DNA of 64,000 bases from Taibaiella chishuiensis (lineage in GTDB: Bacteria > Bacteroidota > Bacteroidia > Chitinophagales > Chitinophagaceae): positions 1 through 64,000 of the forward strand of contig NZ_PYGD01000001.1 of assembly GCF_003014535.1 (NCBI RefSeq), written 5' to 3'. Under the pieces are notes generated by a model that searched no databases, had not been told where the DNA came from, and saw nothing but the letters and a program-made list of their open reading frames with translations. Numbering within the stretch: the stretch's first letter is position 1; each line of letters opens with the position of its first letter. Shown one piece after another: positions 53,728 to 62,311 of this stretch. Both the position numbers and the translations under genes were made by a program.

Positions 53728-55104
53728 ATGGCAACGGTAACTCGTGAACCCATCGGTAACTTACACGATAAACTGGTCGTAAAACTTACAAAAGAGGATT
53801 ACCTGTCTTCTTTTGAAACCGCGTTGAAACAATATGGTAAAAACGCGAATGTACCCGGTTTCCGCAAAGGCAACGTACCATCCGGTATGATCAAGAAAAT
53901 GTATGGCCAGTCTGTATTCGTGGATGAAGTGCTGCGCAGTGCCAACCGTGAACTGGAGAACTACCTGAAAGAAAACAAACCGGAGATCTTTGCCCAGCCC
54001 CTGGCTATCGAGAGCAACGATCTTAAATTTGATATGAACAACCCGGCTGAATTCGATTTCGCATTCGAAATAGGATTGAAGCCTGACTTCGAGGTAACCC
54101 CGCTGAACAAAAAAGGCGCTATTACCCGTTATAAAATTGCAGTAAGCGACAAACTGGTTAACGACGAGGTAGAGAACATCTCCCGCCGTGCCGGTAAAGT
54201 AGAAAACCCGGAAACTTTCGAAAAAGATACCGATATCGTTTACGCTTCCTACGAAGCCTGCGATGCGGAGGGTAATGTAGCCGAAGGTACCGCTAAAACA
54301 GAAGACGTAGTAACCATCGACCAGATGCCAAAAACACTGGGCGAACAACTGCGTGCGAAGAAAGCAGGCGAAACCATCGTGTTCAAACCTGTTGAAGTAT
54401 GCACCGAAGAAGAGCTGGCCGACTTTATGAAAAGTGCGCTGCGTAAAGACGCCGCTGACACCGAAGCTGCCAACTGCTACTACCTGCTTACCCTGACCAA
54501 AATCGGTCGCCTGATCCCACGCGAACTGAACGCCGACTTCTTCGCCGAAGCATTCCCCAATGCGGATGTTACCGACGAAGCTGCTTTCCGTGAGCGCGTA
54601 AAACAGGAACTGGAAAAAGAAACCGAACGTATCGCTAAAGAGCGCATCCAGAACGAACTGTTCGAAACACTGGTGCACGAAACACCGATCGAACTGCCGG
54701 TAACCTTCCTGAAAGCCTGGATGAAAAAAGGCGGCGAGCAGGTTAAATCCGACGAAGAAGTAGAAAAAGAATTCCCGTCCTTCGACCACCAGCTGCGCTG
54801 GACCCTGATCTCCGACAAACTGGTTCGTGAAAACGAAATCCAGGTATCTTACGACGAGGTTATGGAAGATATCAAAGCCAAGGTAATGGCTTACTTCGGC
54901 CTGCAATCGGCTGACGACGCGCCATGGATGGATTCTTACATGGAGAAAATGGCCAAAGAAGAAAAAACCATCGACGAAACGTATCGCAGGCTGTTGTTCG
55001 ACAAACTGTTCGACAAACTGGAAAACGTAATGGAAGTGAAAAAGGAAGAGATCAGCGAGGAAGAGTTTTCCAAACTGGCCCCTGCACACCACCATCATCA
55101 CTAG
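53728..55104 (+). CDS. tig: Trigger factor
   Basis: A 458-residue ribosome-associated chaperone and peptidyl-prolyl isomerase. The N-terminal ribosome-binding domain (about 1-140) includes FRKGNVPSGMIKKMYG, the signature loop. A PPIase-like part (about 150-250) and a helical C-terminal chaperone part follow; the PPIase signature is weak. It ends in APAHHHHH, a natural penta-histidine tail. Length is within the family range. A terminator follows at 55138. Confidence 0.93.
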   Translation: MATVTREPIGNLHDKLVVKLTKEDYLSSFETALKQYGKNANVPGFRKGNVPSGMIKKMYGQSVFVDEVLRSANRELENYLKENKPEIFAQPLAIESNDLKFDMNNPAEFDFAFEIGLKPDFEVTPLNKKGAITRYKIAVSDKLVNDEVENISRRAGKVENPETFEKDTDIVYASYEACDAEGNVAEGTAKTEDVVTIDQMPKTLGEQLRAKKAGETIVFKPVEVCTEEELADFMKSALRKDAADTEAANCYYLLTLTKIGRLIPRELNADFFAEAFPNADVTDEAAFRERVKQELEKETERIAKERIQNELFETLVHETPIELPVTFLKAWMKKGGEQVKSDEEVEKEFPSFDHQLRWTLISDKLVRENEIQVSYDEVMEDIKAKVMAYFGLQSADDAPWMDSYMEKMAKEEKTIDETYRRLLFDKLFDKLENVMEVKKEEISEEEFSKLAPAHHHHH

Positions 55105-55137
55105 TCAATCCGTTCCCGGCATAGCCGGTAAATACAG

Positions 55138-55168
55138 GCGGGCAGCTCATTACGGGCTGCCCGCTTTA
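55138..55168 (+). terminator. Terminator of tig
   Basis: A 9-bp stem GCGGGCAGC/GCTGCCCGC with a 9-nt loop, followed by TTTACTTTT. Confidence 0.8.
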
Positions 55169-55272
55169 CTTTTGTACCGGCGCATGCAGGCTCTTTTACA
55201 CGTACAGCAAGGTGTTTCAATTATTTTTTTATGACGTTTCATTTTTTTTTGTATCTTGAAACCAATTTCTGG

Positions 55273-55303
55273 TAAACACTAACATTATAGGCTAAACACT
55301 TTA
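55273..55303 (+). promoter_or_regulatory. Paired TAAACACT direct repeat, putative regulator site
   Basis: TAAACACT at 55273-55280 and 55293-55300, again 20 bp start to start with a 12-bp spacer, the second copy extended to TAAACACTTTA. The start of the EGF-like lipoprotein gene lies 11 bp past the extension. The same structure precedes the 884 gene. Confidence 0.5.
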
Positions 55304-55313
55304 CACGCTTTTT

Positions 55314-55823
55314 ATGAAAAATTGGAAATCCTTACTGATTACCGTTTTTGGCTTTTTCAGCATTGCCGGCATGCTTTTGCTCAACTCCTGTACCCAGGAT
55401 CCCTGTACGGACCTGGTGTGCCAGAATGGTGGCGCCTGCAGCGACGGCTTTTGCCAATGCCCTACCGGCTTTGAAGGCGCCGAATGCGAGATCGAGGCAG
55501 CCAATCGTTTCGTAGGTAAATACGCAGGTTCTATCCGCTGCAATAATTTCCCGATCCAGGCCGATACCGTGACGATTGAATACGTATCCAAACCCAACCA
55601 GGTCATCCTGAAAATGGGCGCCGGAACTACCTCTGTACTTTCTTTTACCGGTACTGCTCAAACACCCGAAACTCATTTTGAAACCCGTGTAATGCCCGGT
55701 GTAACCGTTCATGCCTATGTTACCGTTGATGGCGGCCTGCTTGCCGTATACCTCGAAACTATCAACGACCAGGTACACACCCGCCAGATCTGCCGCTTTT
55801 CCGGCATAAGGCTACCCAACTAA
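55314..55823 (+). CDS. Lipoprotein with EGF-like domain
   Basis: A 169-residue protein with lipobox LLNSC26, then an EGF-like module (about 30-60) with six Cys: CTDLVCQNGGACSDGFCQC and a final FEGAEC. The remaining 105 residues form a beta domain without a recognised motif. EGF-like modules of this form occur in Bacteroidota secreted lipoproteins. Upstream lie the paired TAAACACT repeats shared with the 884 gene. It is probably co-localised with other envelope proteins; no function is known. Confidence 0.85.
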   Translation: MKNWKSLLITVFGFFSIAGMLLLNSCTQDPCTDLVCQNGGACSDGFCQCPTGFEGAECEIEAANRFVGKYAGSIRCNNFPIQADTVTIEYVSKPNQVILKMGAGTTSVLSFTGTAQTPETHFETRVMPGVTVHAYVTVDGGLLAVYLETINDQVHTRQICRFSGIRLPN

Positions 55824-55895
55824 TATTTACCGATATCCCTATAGCGATATTGCATAGGCTGTACCCCGGCGGTACAGCCTATTGTTTTTTATGAC

Positions 55896-55903
55896 TAAAT
55901 TTG
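55896..55903 (+). promoter_or_regulatory. -7 promoter element TAAATTTG of lipB
   Basis: A perfect TAnnTTTG; it lies inside the longer lipB reading frame and so favours the ATG at 55942 as the start. Confidence 0.6.
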
Positions 55904-55941
55904 CAGACAGCCCGGAAAAAGGCTGTACAAAAGCATCGACG

Positions 55942-56682
55942 ATGAATGTACTTTTTGAAGACCTGGGAAAGATAGAATATGGTGCAGCCTGGGACCTGCA
56001 GGAGACTTATATGAAACAAGGCCTCGATATCAAATCGGCCCGGTTTAACCAGGAGGCCGGCGGCATTACCGAACAGGCGGCCATTCCCCACTACCTTTTC
56101 CTTTGCGAGCATCCGCATGTATACACCCTTGGCAAAAGCGGCGTACCCGAAAACCTGCTGATCAACGATCAGCGCATGAAAGACCTCGACATCTCGTATT
56201 ATAAGACCAACCGCGGCGGCGATATTACCTATCACGGCCCGGGACAAATGGTAGCCTATCCCGTACTGGACCTCGAACAGATCTTTACCGACCTGGGCCG
56301 TTATATGCGGTCGCTGGAAGAAGCCGTGATCCTGGCGCTGGCAGAATATGGCATCAGCTCGGGCAGGCTCGAAGGCTCGACCGGCGTATGGCTGGACGCC
56401 GGCATTCCCGGTAAAGCCCGCAAAATATGCGCAATGGGCGTACGCAGCAGCCGTTGGATCACCATACACGGGCTGGCCTTAAATGTAAATACCCAGATGC
56501 AGTACTTCGATTATATCGTACCCTGCGGCATCAGCGATAAAGGCGTAACCAGTATGCAACGCGAGCTGGGCCGGGAAGTGGATATGGAGGAAGTAAAGGC
56601 TTTATTCCTGAAAAAATTTGAACAGGTATTCGGGCTCGGTATCGTAGCCCTCACCGATAAAGAAAAAGCAGAGGCTATTTAG
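55942..56682 (+). CDS. lipB: Octanoyltransferase LipB
   Basis: Start at 55942 (MNVLFEDLGKIEYGAAWD), after the -7 element. The 246-residue enzyme transfers octanoyl from ACP to lipoyl domains, in the first step of protein lipoylation. Visible: RGGDITYHGPGQMVAYPV (substrate loop), ICAMGVRSSRWITIHG and the catalytic Cys in VPCGISDKGVTSM. Its stop codon (56680-56682) lies inside the loop of a terminator hairpin. Confidence 0.95.
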   Translation: MNVLFEDLGKIEYGAAWDLQETYMKQGLDIKSARFNQEAGGITEQAAIPHYLFLCEHPHVYTLGKSGVPENLLINDQRMKDLDISYYKTNRGGDITYHGPGQMVAYPVLDLEQIFTDLGRYMRSLEEAVILALAEYGISSGRLEGSTGVWLDAGIPGKARKICAMGVRSSRWITIHGLALNVNTQMQYFDYIVPCGISDKGVTSMQRELGREVDMEEVKALFLKKFEQVFGLGIVALTDKEKAEAI

Positions 56683-56695
56683 TCCTCTGCTTTTT
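56663..56695. terminator. Terminator overlapping the lipB 3' end
   Basis: A perfect 12-bp stem AAAAAGCAGAGG/CCTCTGCTTTTT (56663-56674 with 56684-56695), loop 9 nt containing the lipB stop. It can work on both strands and serves the convergent ChaN-like gene too. Confidence 0.85.
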
Positions 56696-56714
56696 GTTGC
56701 TGATACGTTTATGC

Positions 56715-57599
56715 TTATTCTTCTTCCGTTTTTTTAACTGCCGGCCGGGTTACGATAATATAATCGGCAAGCGGGGCATAAGCAGCCCAATCAGGCGCTG
56801 CAAAGTCGGCAGGAGCAAAGGTACTGATCGTTGTTACTTTCTTCTTATAAACGCGCTCCAGGCGGCCCGCAAGGCCACTGTGGTATTCGCTGTGGAAGCG
56901 GCCGTTCATCTGGAACACAACGGCATGTTTGTTTTTCTTCATGGCTTCGGCAATCGAATAAGACATGGTCGCATCCCAGAAGTTTTGCGACTGGTAGAGG
57001 TTCATACCCGGTGTGGTATGCCCGCCCATGGCTTCCAGGAACTTGTCGTAATAGATACCGGTAAGCGTATCGACCGGCAAGGGCGCAATATATTTCTTCT
57101 TTACTTCCTTGCTTAGGCCATCGAGCGCTCCCAGCCCCTTACGGGTAACCAGGTTGGTATAACGCGAAGGCGCGTTGGCTGCAATTACGGGCAACCCGTG
57201 CTCTTTGGCAAACTCTACGGTAGGCCTGTAGTCACTCTTATAAGTATCCCATGCACGGGCCTCTTTTATAAAATTCTTCTCGCTGATCTGTCCGGCCAGG
57301 TATTCGTCTACGATATACTGTACATCGCGGTGAAACATTTCCATAGATAATACCAGGTCTTTACCGAAACGGCCTTCCAGGGCGGCAAAGATATTGCGCT
57401 CCAGCAGGTGACCGATCGAGTCGTCATGCTGTTCGCCAAAGATCAGGACCTGTCCGGCGACTACGTCTTTAACGATATCGTCAATGGTTACTTCTTTTTT
57501 AAGCGTGGTACTGTATACTTTATAATCGACGCCTGCAGACTGGGCGAATACAGGGGTTAAAGCGCAGGAAAACAGGATCGGGAGGAGGAATGAACGCAT
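56715..57599 (-). CDS. ChaN-family (TIKI superfamily) protein
   Basis: A 294-residue protein with signal peptide (about 1-20). Motifs: GEQHDDSIGHLLE near residue 55 and LSMEMFHRDVQ, DATMSYSIAE, and NGRFHSEYHSGLA in the second half, matching ChaN (haem-binding lipoprotein of Campylobacter and relatives). No N-terminal lipobox Cys is apparent, so it is likely periplasmic. ChaN function in iron uptake is a family suggestion only; no iron-uptake gene is adjacent. The 884 gene encodes a possible distant relative. Confidence 0.85.
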   Translation of the reverse strand: MRSFLLPILFSCALTPVFAQSAGVDYKVYSTTLKKEVTIDDIVKDVVAGQVLIFGEQHDDSIGHLLERNIFAALEGRFGKDLVLSMEMFHRDVQYIVDEYLAGQISEKNFIKEARAWDTYKSDYRPTVEFAKEHGLPVIAANAPSRYTNLVTRKGLGALDGLSKEVKKKYIAPLPVDTLTGIYYDKFLEAMGGHTTPGMNLYQSQNFWDATMSYSIAEAMKKNKHAVVFQMNGRFHSEYHSGLAGRLERVYKKKVTTISTFAPADFAAPDWAAYAPLADYIIVTRPAVKKTEEE

Positions 57600-57644
57600 A
57601 CGGGTAGTGAATTTGATAAGGACCGCAAAGGTAGGTCAATCGGG

Positions 57645-57682
57645 ACAAAAAAAGCGGCAAACACGATTGTGTTTGCCGCTTG
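57645..57682 (-). terminator. Terminator of the OmpA-family gene
   Basis: A perfect 13-bp stem AAGCGGCAAACAC/GTGTTTGCCGCTT with loop GATT; on the minus strand a T run follows. Confidence 0.9.
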
Positions 57683-57708
57683 CTCATTCCTGTGTGTCCG
57701 TGGAATGT

Positions 57709-59016
57709 TTATTTCAATTTAAGATCCATTTCTACGCGACGGTTCTGTGCACGTCCTTTAGCGGTCTTATTGCTCGCTTTAGGCACGGTATCACCATGTC
57801 CATCGGCCTCGATACGATTGGCGTCGATGCCTTTGTTTACGAAGTAAGCTTTTACTGAATTAGCGCGCTGTTTAGACAGTTCCAGGTTCTTGGCTGCATT
57901 ACCGGTATTATCGGTATGGCCATCGATGGTCATGTAGTAATCAGGGTATTCGTTCAGGATACTTACGATCTCGTCGAGTACTTTATTCGAAGTTTTCTTG
58001 ATCGCTGCTTTACCGGTTTCGAACTGTACCGCTGTAGCTGCGAAAGACAGGCGTTTCTTCACTTCTTCTTTTACTTCGGGGCAGCCTCTGTTGCTTGCAG
58101 GACCGGCAACGGTCGGGCAACGGTCTTCTTCGTCGTTTACGCCATCACCGTCAGAATCCGGTATCGGGCAGCCTTTGTAACGCGCCAGGCCTGGTACGGT
58201 AGGACAGGCATCGTCATCATCGTTCACACCATCGTTATCGGTATCAGGTATAGGGCAACCGTTGTATTTGGCTACACCAGCCACGGTAGGACATTTATCG
58301 ACCTTATCGGGTATACCATCACCATCGGTATCGGGACAGCCGTTAAACTCGGGCTTACCGGCCACAGTCGGACATTCGTCGGAAACATCTGGTGTACCAT
58401 CACCATCAGTATCTACAGGAACCGGTGGCGGCGGCGGTGTTTTTGGTTTGCGGGAACCGATAGAGGTGGCAAAACCTAAAGAATAAAAGGTATTATTATC
58501 CAGTTTGGTATCCTGGAAACTGAAGCGATAATTGCCCTGCAGGAACACATAAGCCTCGCTGGCTACGTTCATCTGTATACCGATACCAACAGGGGCATAA
58601 GGCACAAAAGAACCGCTGTAGCGGCCTACGCCCACACCTGCAGACAGGAAGGGATTGAAGAGGTGGTCGTCGCTCAATGCCCTGAGGTGCAGGGAGCCTT
58701 CGAGCTCGTGACCGATATGCGTGTTGGCCTCGCGCTCCGGCAATGCGTAGTCGGTGAAGACGGCATTATAACGGATCGACAGGTCGAGGTTATTGGTAAG
58801 TCCCTGCCAGAACATCAACGAGGCGCCCATATCCATTTTACCGATTTGCGGGATGGAAGCGGAATAGTCGGTAATATTCACCGAAAAACCGATCAGCGAT
58901 CCTTTCTTTTTGGAGGCAAACAAAGATTCTTTTGGGGTATCCTGGGCAAAGGAGGTCAATGCCAGGGCTGATAAAGCCAGTGCGGAGGTAAATTGTCTGA
59001 TTCTCATAGAGGACAT
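57709..59016 (-). CDS. OmpA-family porin with thrombospondin type 3 repeats
   Basis: A 435-residue outer-membrane protein: signal peptide (about 1-24); beta-barrel (about 30-195); Pro-rich linker; four thrombospondin type 3 Ca-binding repeats (about 200-310) of the DTDGDGxPDxxDxCP type; and an OmpA C-terminal peptidoglycan-binding domain (about 320-432) with TIDGHTDNTG and NRRVEM. The TSP3 repeats form a Ca-stiffened spacer between membrane and wall. An alternative start is 9 bp downstream (59007). It is abundant in such bacteria as a structural porin. It is preceded by 226 bp of non-coding sequence. Confidence 0.93.
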   Translation of the reverse strand: MSSMRIRQFTSALALSALALTSFAQDTPKESLFASKKKGSLIGFSVNITDYSASIPQIGKMDMGASLMFWQGLTNNLDLSIRYNAVFTDYALPEREANTHIGHELEGSLHLRALSDDHLFNPFLSAGVGVGRYSGSFVPYAPVGIGIQMNVASEAYVFLQGNYRFSFQDTKLDNNTFYSLGFATSIGSRKPKTPPPPPVPVDTDGDGTPDVSDECPTVAGKPEFNGCPDTDGDGIPDKVDKCPTVAGVAKYNGCPIPDTDNDGVNDDDDACPTVPGLARYKGCPIPDSDGDGVNDEEDRCPTVAGPASNRGCPEVKEEVKKRLSFAATAVQFETGKAAIKKTSNKVLDEIVSILNEYPDYYMTIDGHTDNTGNAAKNLELSKQRANSVKAYFVNKGIDANRIEADGHGDTVPKASNKTAKGRAQNRRVEMDLKLK

Positions 59017-59191
59017 TTTAAGTTAGAAATATATGAGGAGGGTACCTGGATTTTATAACCTGATATTTCACTCGATGCTAACTACAAAACAATAATCATG
59101 CCAAACAACTCATTCATAGCAAATCTAATACTTTAATACAATTTTACAACCATTTACCCATAAATATATTTCAGACTGGCGCAAATGCAAT

Positions 59192-59217
59192 AAGGGAGCG
59201 CTTTTCAGCACTCCCTT
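59192..59217 (-). terminator. Probable terminator of the cytochrome oxidase operon
   Basis: A 10-bp stem AAGGGAGCGC/GCACTCCCTT (with one G-U or C-A type mismatch) with a 6-nt loop after coxA. The minus-strand flank is only weakly T-rich. Confidence 0.5.
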
Positions 59218-59242
59218 GTATTTTCAAAACTTATTGATCTGA

Positions 59243-61072
59243 TTAATGCGCTTCTTCTCCGGGCTTCAGCGGAACGGTTTGCGGAACGAAGTCGTTACCA
59301 TTACCGTCATCTTTGAAGTCATAAGGCCAGCGGTGTACTTCAGGAATATCGCCTTCCCAGTTACCGTGACCAGGATGGATAGCCGTAGTCCACTCGAGGG
59401 TAGTAGAACCCCATGGATTCAACGAAGTTACTTTGCGGCCTTTGAAGATGCTCACGAAGAAGTTGAATACGAACAGCAGCTGTGTGAAGAACACTACGAT
59501 TACCACAACACTGATGAAAGCGTTCAGGGTACCGAATTGTTTGAAAGACTCCCAAGCGCTGTAATCGTAGTAACGACGCGGCATACCGGCAAAACCTTCG
59601 TAGTGCATCGGCCAGAAGATCAGGTAAGCACCGGCCAGGGTTACAAAGAAGTGGATATAACCCAGGGTATTGTTCATGAAGCGGCCAAACATCTTGGGGA
59701 ACCAGTGGTAGATACCGGCAAACATACCGAAGAAGGCGCTCACCCCCATTACCAGGTGGAAGTGGGCAATTACGAAGTAGGTATCGTGCAGGTGAATATC
59801 GAGTGCAGAGTTACCCAGGAAGATACCGGTAAGACCACCAGAGATAAACAGGGAAACAAAGCCCAGGGCGAACATCATCGGTACGGTAAACTTCAGGTTG
59901 CCACGCCAGATGGTCGTCAACCAGTTAAATACTTTAATGGCCGAGGGGATTGCGATCAGCAGGGTAAGCAATACGAAGATACCACCCAGGAACGGACTCA
60001 TACCGGTTACGAACATATGGTGCGCCCATACTACGAAGGCCAGTACGGTGATACCTGTAAGGGAGATGATCATCGCCAGGTAACCGAAGATCGGCTTACG
60101 GCTGTGCGTAGAGAGGATCTCAGACGCCATACCCATACCCGGCAGCATTACGATATACACTTCGGGGTGACCCAGGAACCAGAACAAGTGCTGGTAAAGG
60201 ATAGCGGAACCACCGATATGGGGCAACGCTTTACCACCGATAAAGATCTCAGATAAGTAGAAGCTGGTACCGGCGTGGCGATCGAAGATCAGCAGTACGA
60301 AACCGGACAGCAGTACAGGGAAAGACAGTACACCCAGTACAGCGGTGAAGAACAGGGCCCAGATGGTCAGTGGCATACGGGTCATCTTCATACCTTTCAC
60401 ACGCATGTTGAGGATGGTAGTAATATAGTTAAGACCGGCCAGCAACTGGGATACTACGAATAAAGCCATCGCGATCAGCCAGAGGTCCATACCGACACCG
60501 GAACCGATAGACGCTTCTTTCAGGGCGCTCAACGGCGGATAGGTCGTCCAGCCACCTGCTGCAGGTCCTGTTTGCACGAACAGGGAAGCAAACATGATGA
60601 TACTGGAGATAAAGAAGAACCAGTAAGAAAGCATGTTCATGAACGGCGAAGCCATATCGCGGGCGCCGATCTGCAGCGGGATCAGGAAGTTACTGAAGGT
60701 ACCGCTCAAACCAGCCGTAAGTACGAAGAATACGAGGATCGTACCGTGCATGGTTACGAGGGCATAATAGAATTCGGGAGTAAGTTTACCGCCTTTAGCC
60801 CAGTGACCCAGAAACTTCTCCATAACGGGGAAAGTATCTTCGGGGAAACCCAGCTGTAAACGGAAAAATACGGAGAACAAAGCACCAACAATGGCCCATA
60901 TAATACCGGTGATCAGGTATTGCTTAGCAATAACCTTATGGTCCATGCTAAAGATCCACTTATTAATAAAATGCTGTTCGTGATGCTCATGGCCATGGCT
61001 GTGACCGTGTCCGTGTGAATCAGGGTGAGCGTGCGCTGCATGCGCGTGTCCGATTGTTGCTTCGTTACTCAT
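59243..61072 (-). CDS. ctaD: Cytochrome c oxidase subunit I (caa3-type)
   Basis: A 609-residue protein with about 12-14 helices, the catalytic subunit of the aa3 oxidase. Visible: the CuB and proton-channel region WFLGHPEVYIVMLPG, WAHHMFVTG, and VIAHFHLVMGV for the haem a and a3 ligands. The N-terminal 30 residues are strikingly His-rich (HAHAAHAHPDSHGHGHSH), likely on the cytoplasmic side. It is the last gene of the visible operon and is preceded by coxB by about 95 bp. Confidence 0.97.
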   Translation of the reverse strand: MSNEATIGHAHAAHAHPDSHGHGHSHGHEHHEQHFINKWIFSMDHKVIAKQYLITGIIWAIVGALFSVFFRLQLGFPEDTFPVMEKFLGHWAKGGKLTPEFYYALVTMHGTILVFFVLTAGLSGTFSNFLIPLQIGARDMASPFMNMLSYWFFFISSIIMFASLFVQTGPAAGGWTTYPPLSALKEASIGSGVGMDLWLIAMALFVVSQLLAGLNYITTILNMRVKGMKMTRMPLTIWALFFTAVLGVLSFPVLLSGFVLLIFDRHAGTSFYLSEIFIGGKALPHIGGSAILYQHLFWFLGHPEVYIVMLPGMGMASEILSTHSRKPIFGYLAMIISLTGITVLAFVVWAHHMFVTGMSPFLGGIFVLLTLLIAIPSAIKVFNWLTTIWRGNLKFTVPMMFALGFVSLFISGGLTGIFLGNSALDIHLHDTYFVIAHFHLVMGVSAFFGMFAGIYHWFPKMFGRFMNNTLGYIHFFVTLAGAYLIFWPMHYEGFAGMPRRYYDYSAWESFKQFGTLNAFISVVVIVVFFTQLLFVFNFFVSIFKGRKVTSLNPWGSTTLEWTTAIHPGHGNWEGDIPEVHRWPYDFKDDGNGNDFVPQTVPLKPGEEAH

Positions 61073-61166
61073 TTTATTTTTATGTTTCTGCCTGCTCTGT
61101 GCAAAGAAGGCATTCCTTATTGGTAAAAGAAAATACTATGATCGTAAATTATCTCGCGTTATTCGA

Positions 61167-62234
61167 TTAATGGGTGCTTGCAACGGTTGCAGGGGCAGCT
61201 TTGGTTGTGTCAGCCGCTGGAGCCGCGCCTTCTGCTGCGGGCGCCGGCGCTGCAGCTTTCTGCTGGCCTGCATAATAGGCCGGTTGTTTGCCGATCCACT
61301 CTTTAAATTCGGCTGCGGTCTGTACTATTACCGTACCTCTCATAGAGTAGTGACCTTTACCACACATCTGGTCGCAGGAGATTTCGTAGACAAAGTTAGG
61401 ATTCTTTGTCTTAGCTTTCATTTCCTCGGTAGTAAACTTAGGGGTAAACCACATCGTAGTCGTGATACCGGGAACGGCATCCATCTTCATACGGAAGTGT
61501 GGCAGACCCACGTCATGAATTACGTCGCGGGAGTTGATCACCAATTGTACGTTACGTTTATCAATGATATGCATTTCACCGTTTTCGATGATAATATCGT
61601 CTTTACTGGCAGGGTCGTTCCAGTCGAGGCCCAATACATTGGTCGCATCGTTGGTCAGGCGGTAATCCCTTTTACCGAATACGCCATCAGGACCAGGATA
61701 ACGGATGATCCAGTTAAACTGCTTGCCTACGATCTCCACTACGAGCGAATCTTTAGGAGCGATATCGGTCATGGTAAACCAGTTTTTCAGACCAATAACA
61801 ACCAGTACAACGAGCGCCAGGGCCGGAACTGTTGTCCACAGGATCTCCAACTTGTTGTTGTGCGAGTAGAAGAAGGCTTTCCTGTTTTCGGTAGACTGGT
61901 AACGGAAGATGAAGTAGAACAGCAGGATCTGTGTAACAAAGAACACGATACCGGTCATTACCAGGGTAACAAACAGCATACTGTCATAATTATCCCCCTG
62001 AACAGAAGCTGACTCAGGCAGCATTTTGTCCATCAATTCTACGTGGCATTTATAGATGCCGATCATTCCGAGGACGAAAAAGGCGACCATCAACCAGGCC
62101 ATCAGGCGGTTGGTTTGTCCTTTAACCTTTTTTTCGTCTCCCCTTAAGATAGTAGCTAACTCACTGGCTTTTGCAATCTGATAAATGACGATAAAAACCA
62201 GTACAACTAAGGCGGTAATAATTAATCCCGACAT
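61167..62234 (-). CDS. ctaC: Cytochrome c oxidase subunit II
   Basis: A 355-residue subunit. It carries three N-terminal hydrophobic segments (one more than the classical two), then a periplasmic cupredoxin domain with the CuA site CDQMCGKGHYSM, an aromatic patch, and an Ala/Pro-rich C-terminal tail without an attached cytochrome c. It accepts electrons from cytochrome c and passes them to subunit I. It lies between the ActF-like gene and ctaD, with an operon spacing of about 80 bp. Confidence 0.96.
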   Translation of the reverse strand: MSGLIITALVVLVFIVIYQIAKASELATILRGDEKKVKGQTNRLMAWLMVAFFVLGMIGIYKCHVELMDKMLPESASVQGDNYDSMLFVTLVMTGIVFFVTQILLFYFIFRYQSTENRKAFFYSHNNKLEILWTTVPALALVVLVVIGLKNWFTMTDIAPKDSLVVEIVGKQFNWIIRYPGPDGVFGKRDYRLTNDATNVLGLDWNDPASKDDIIIENGEMHIIDKRNVQLVINSRDVIHDVGLPHFRMKMDAVPGITTTMWFTPKFTTEEMKAKTKNPNFVYEISCDQMCGKGHYSMRGTVIVQTAAEFKEWIGKQPAYYAGQQKAAAPAPAAEGAAPAADTTKAAPATVASTH

Positions 62235-62311
62235 GCTTATTATATTTTATACCCTATTCCCCCCGGAGGGGCTATTATTGTTTAATATTACTTGTCAATT
62301 TGCTTCAATCC

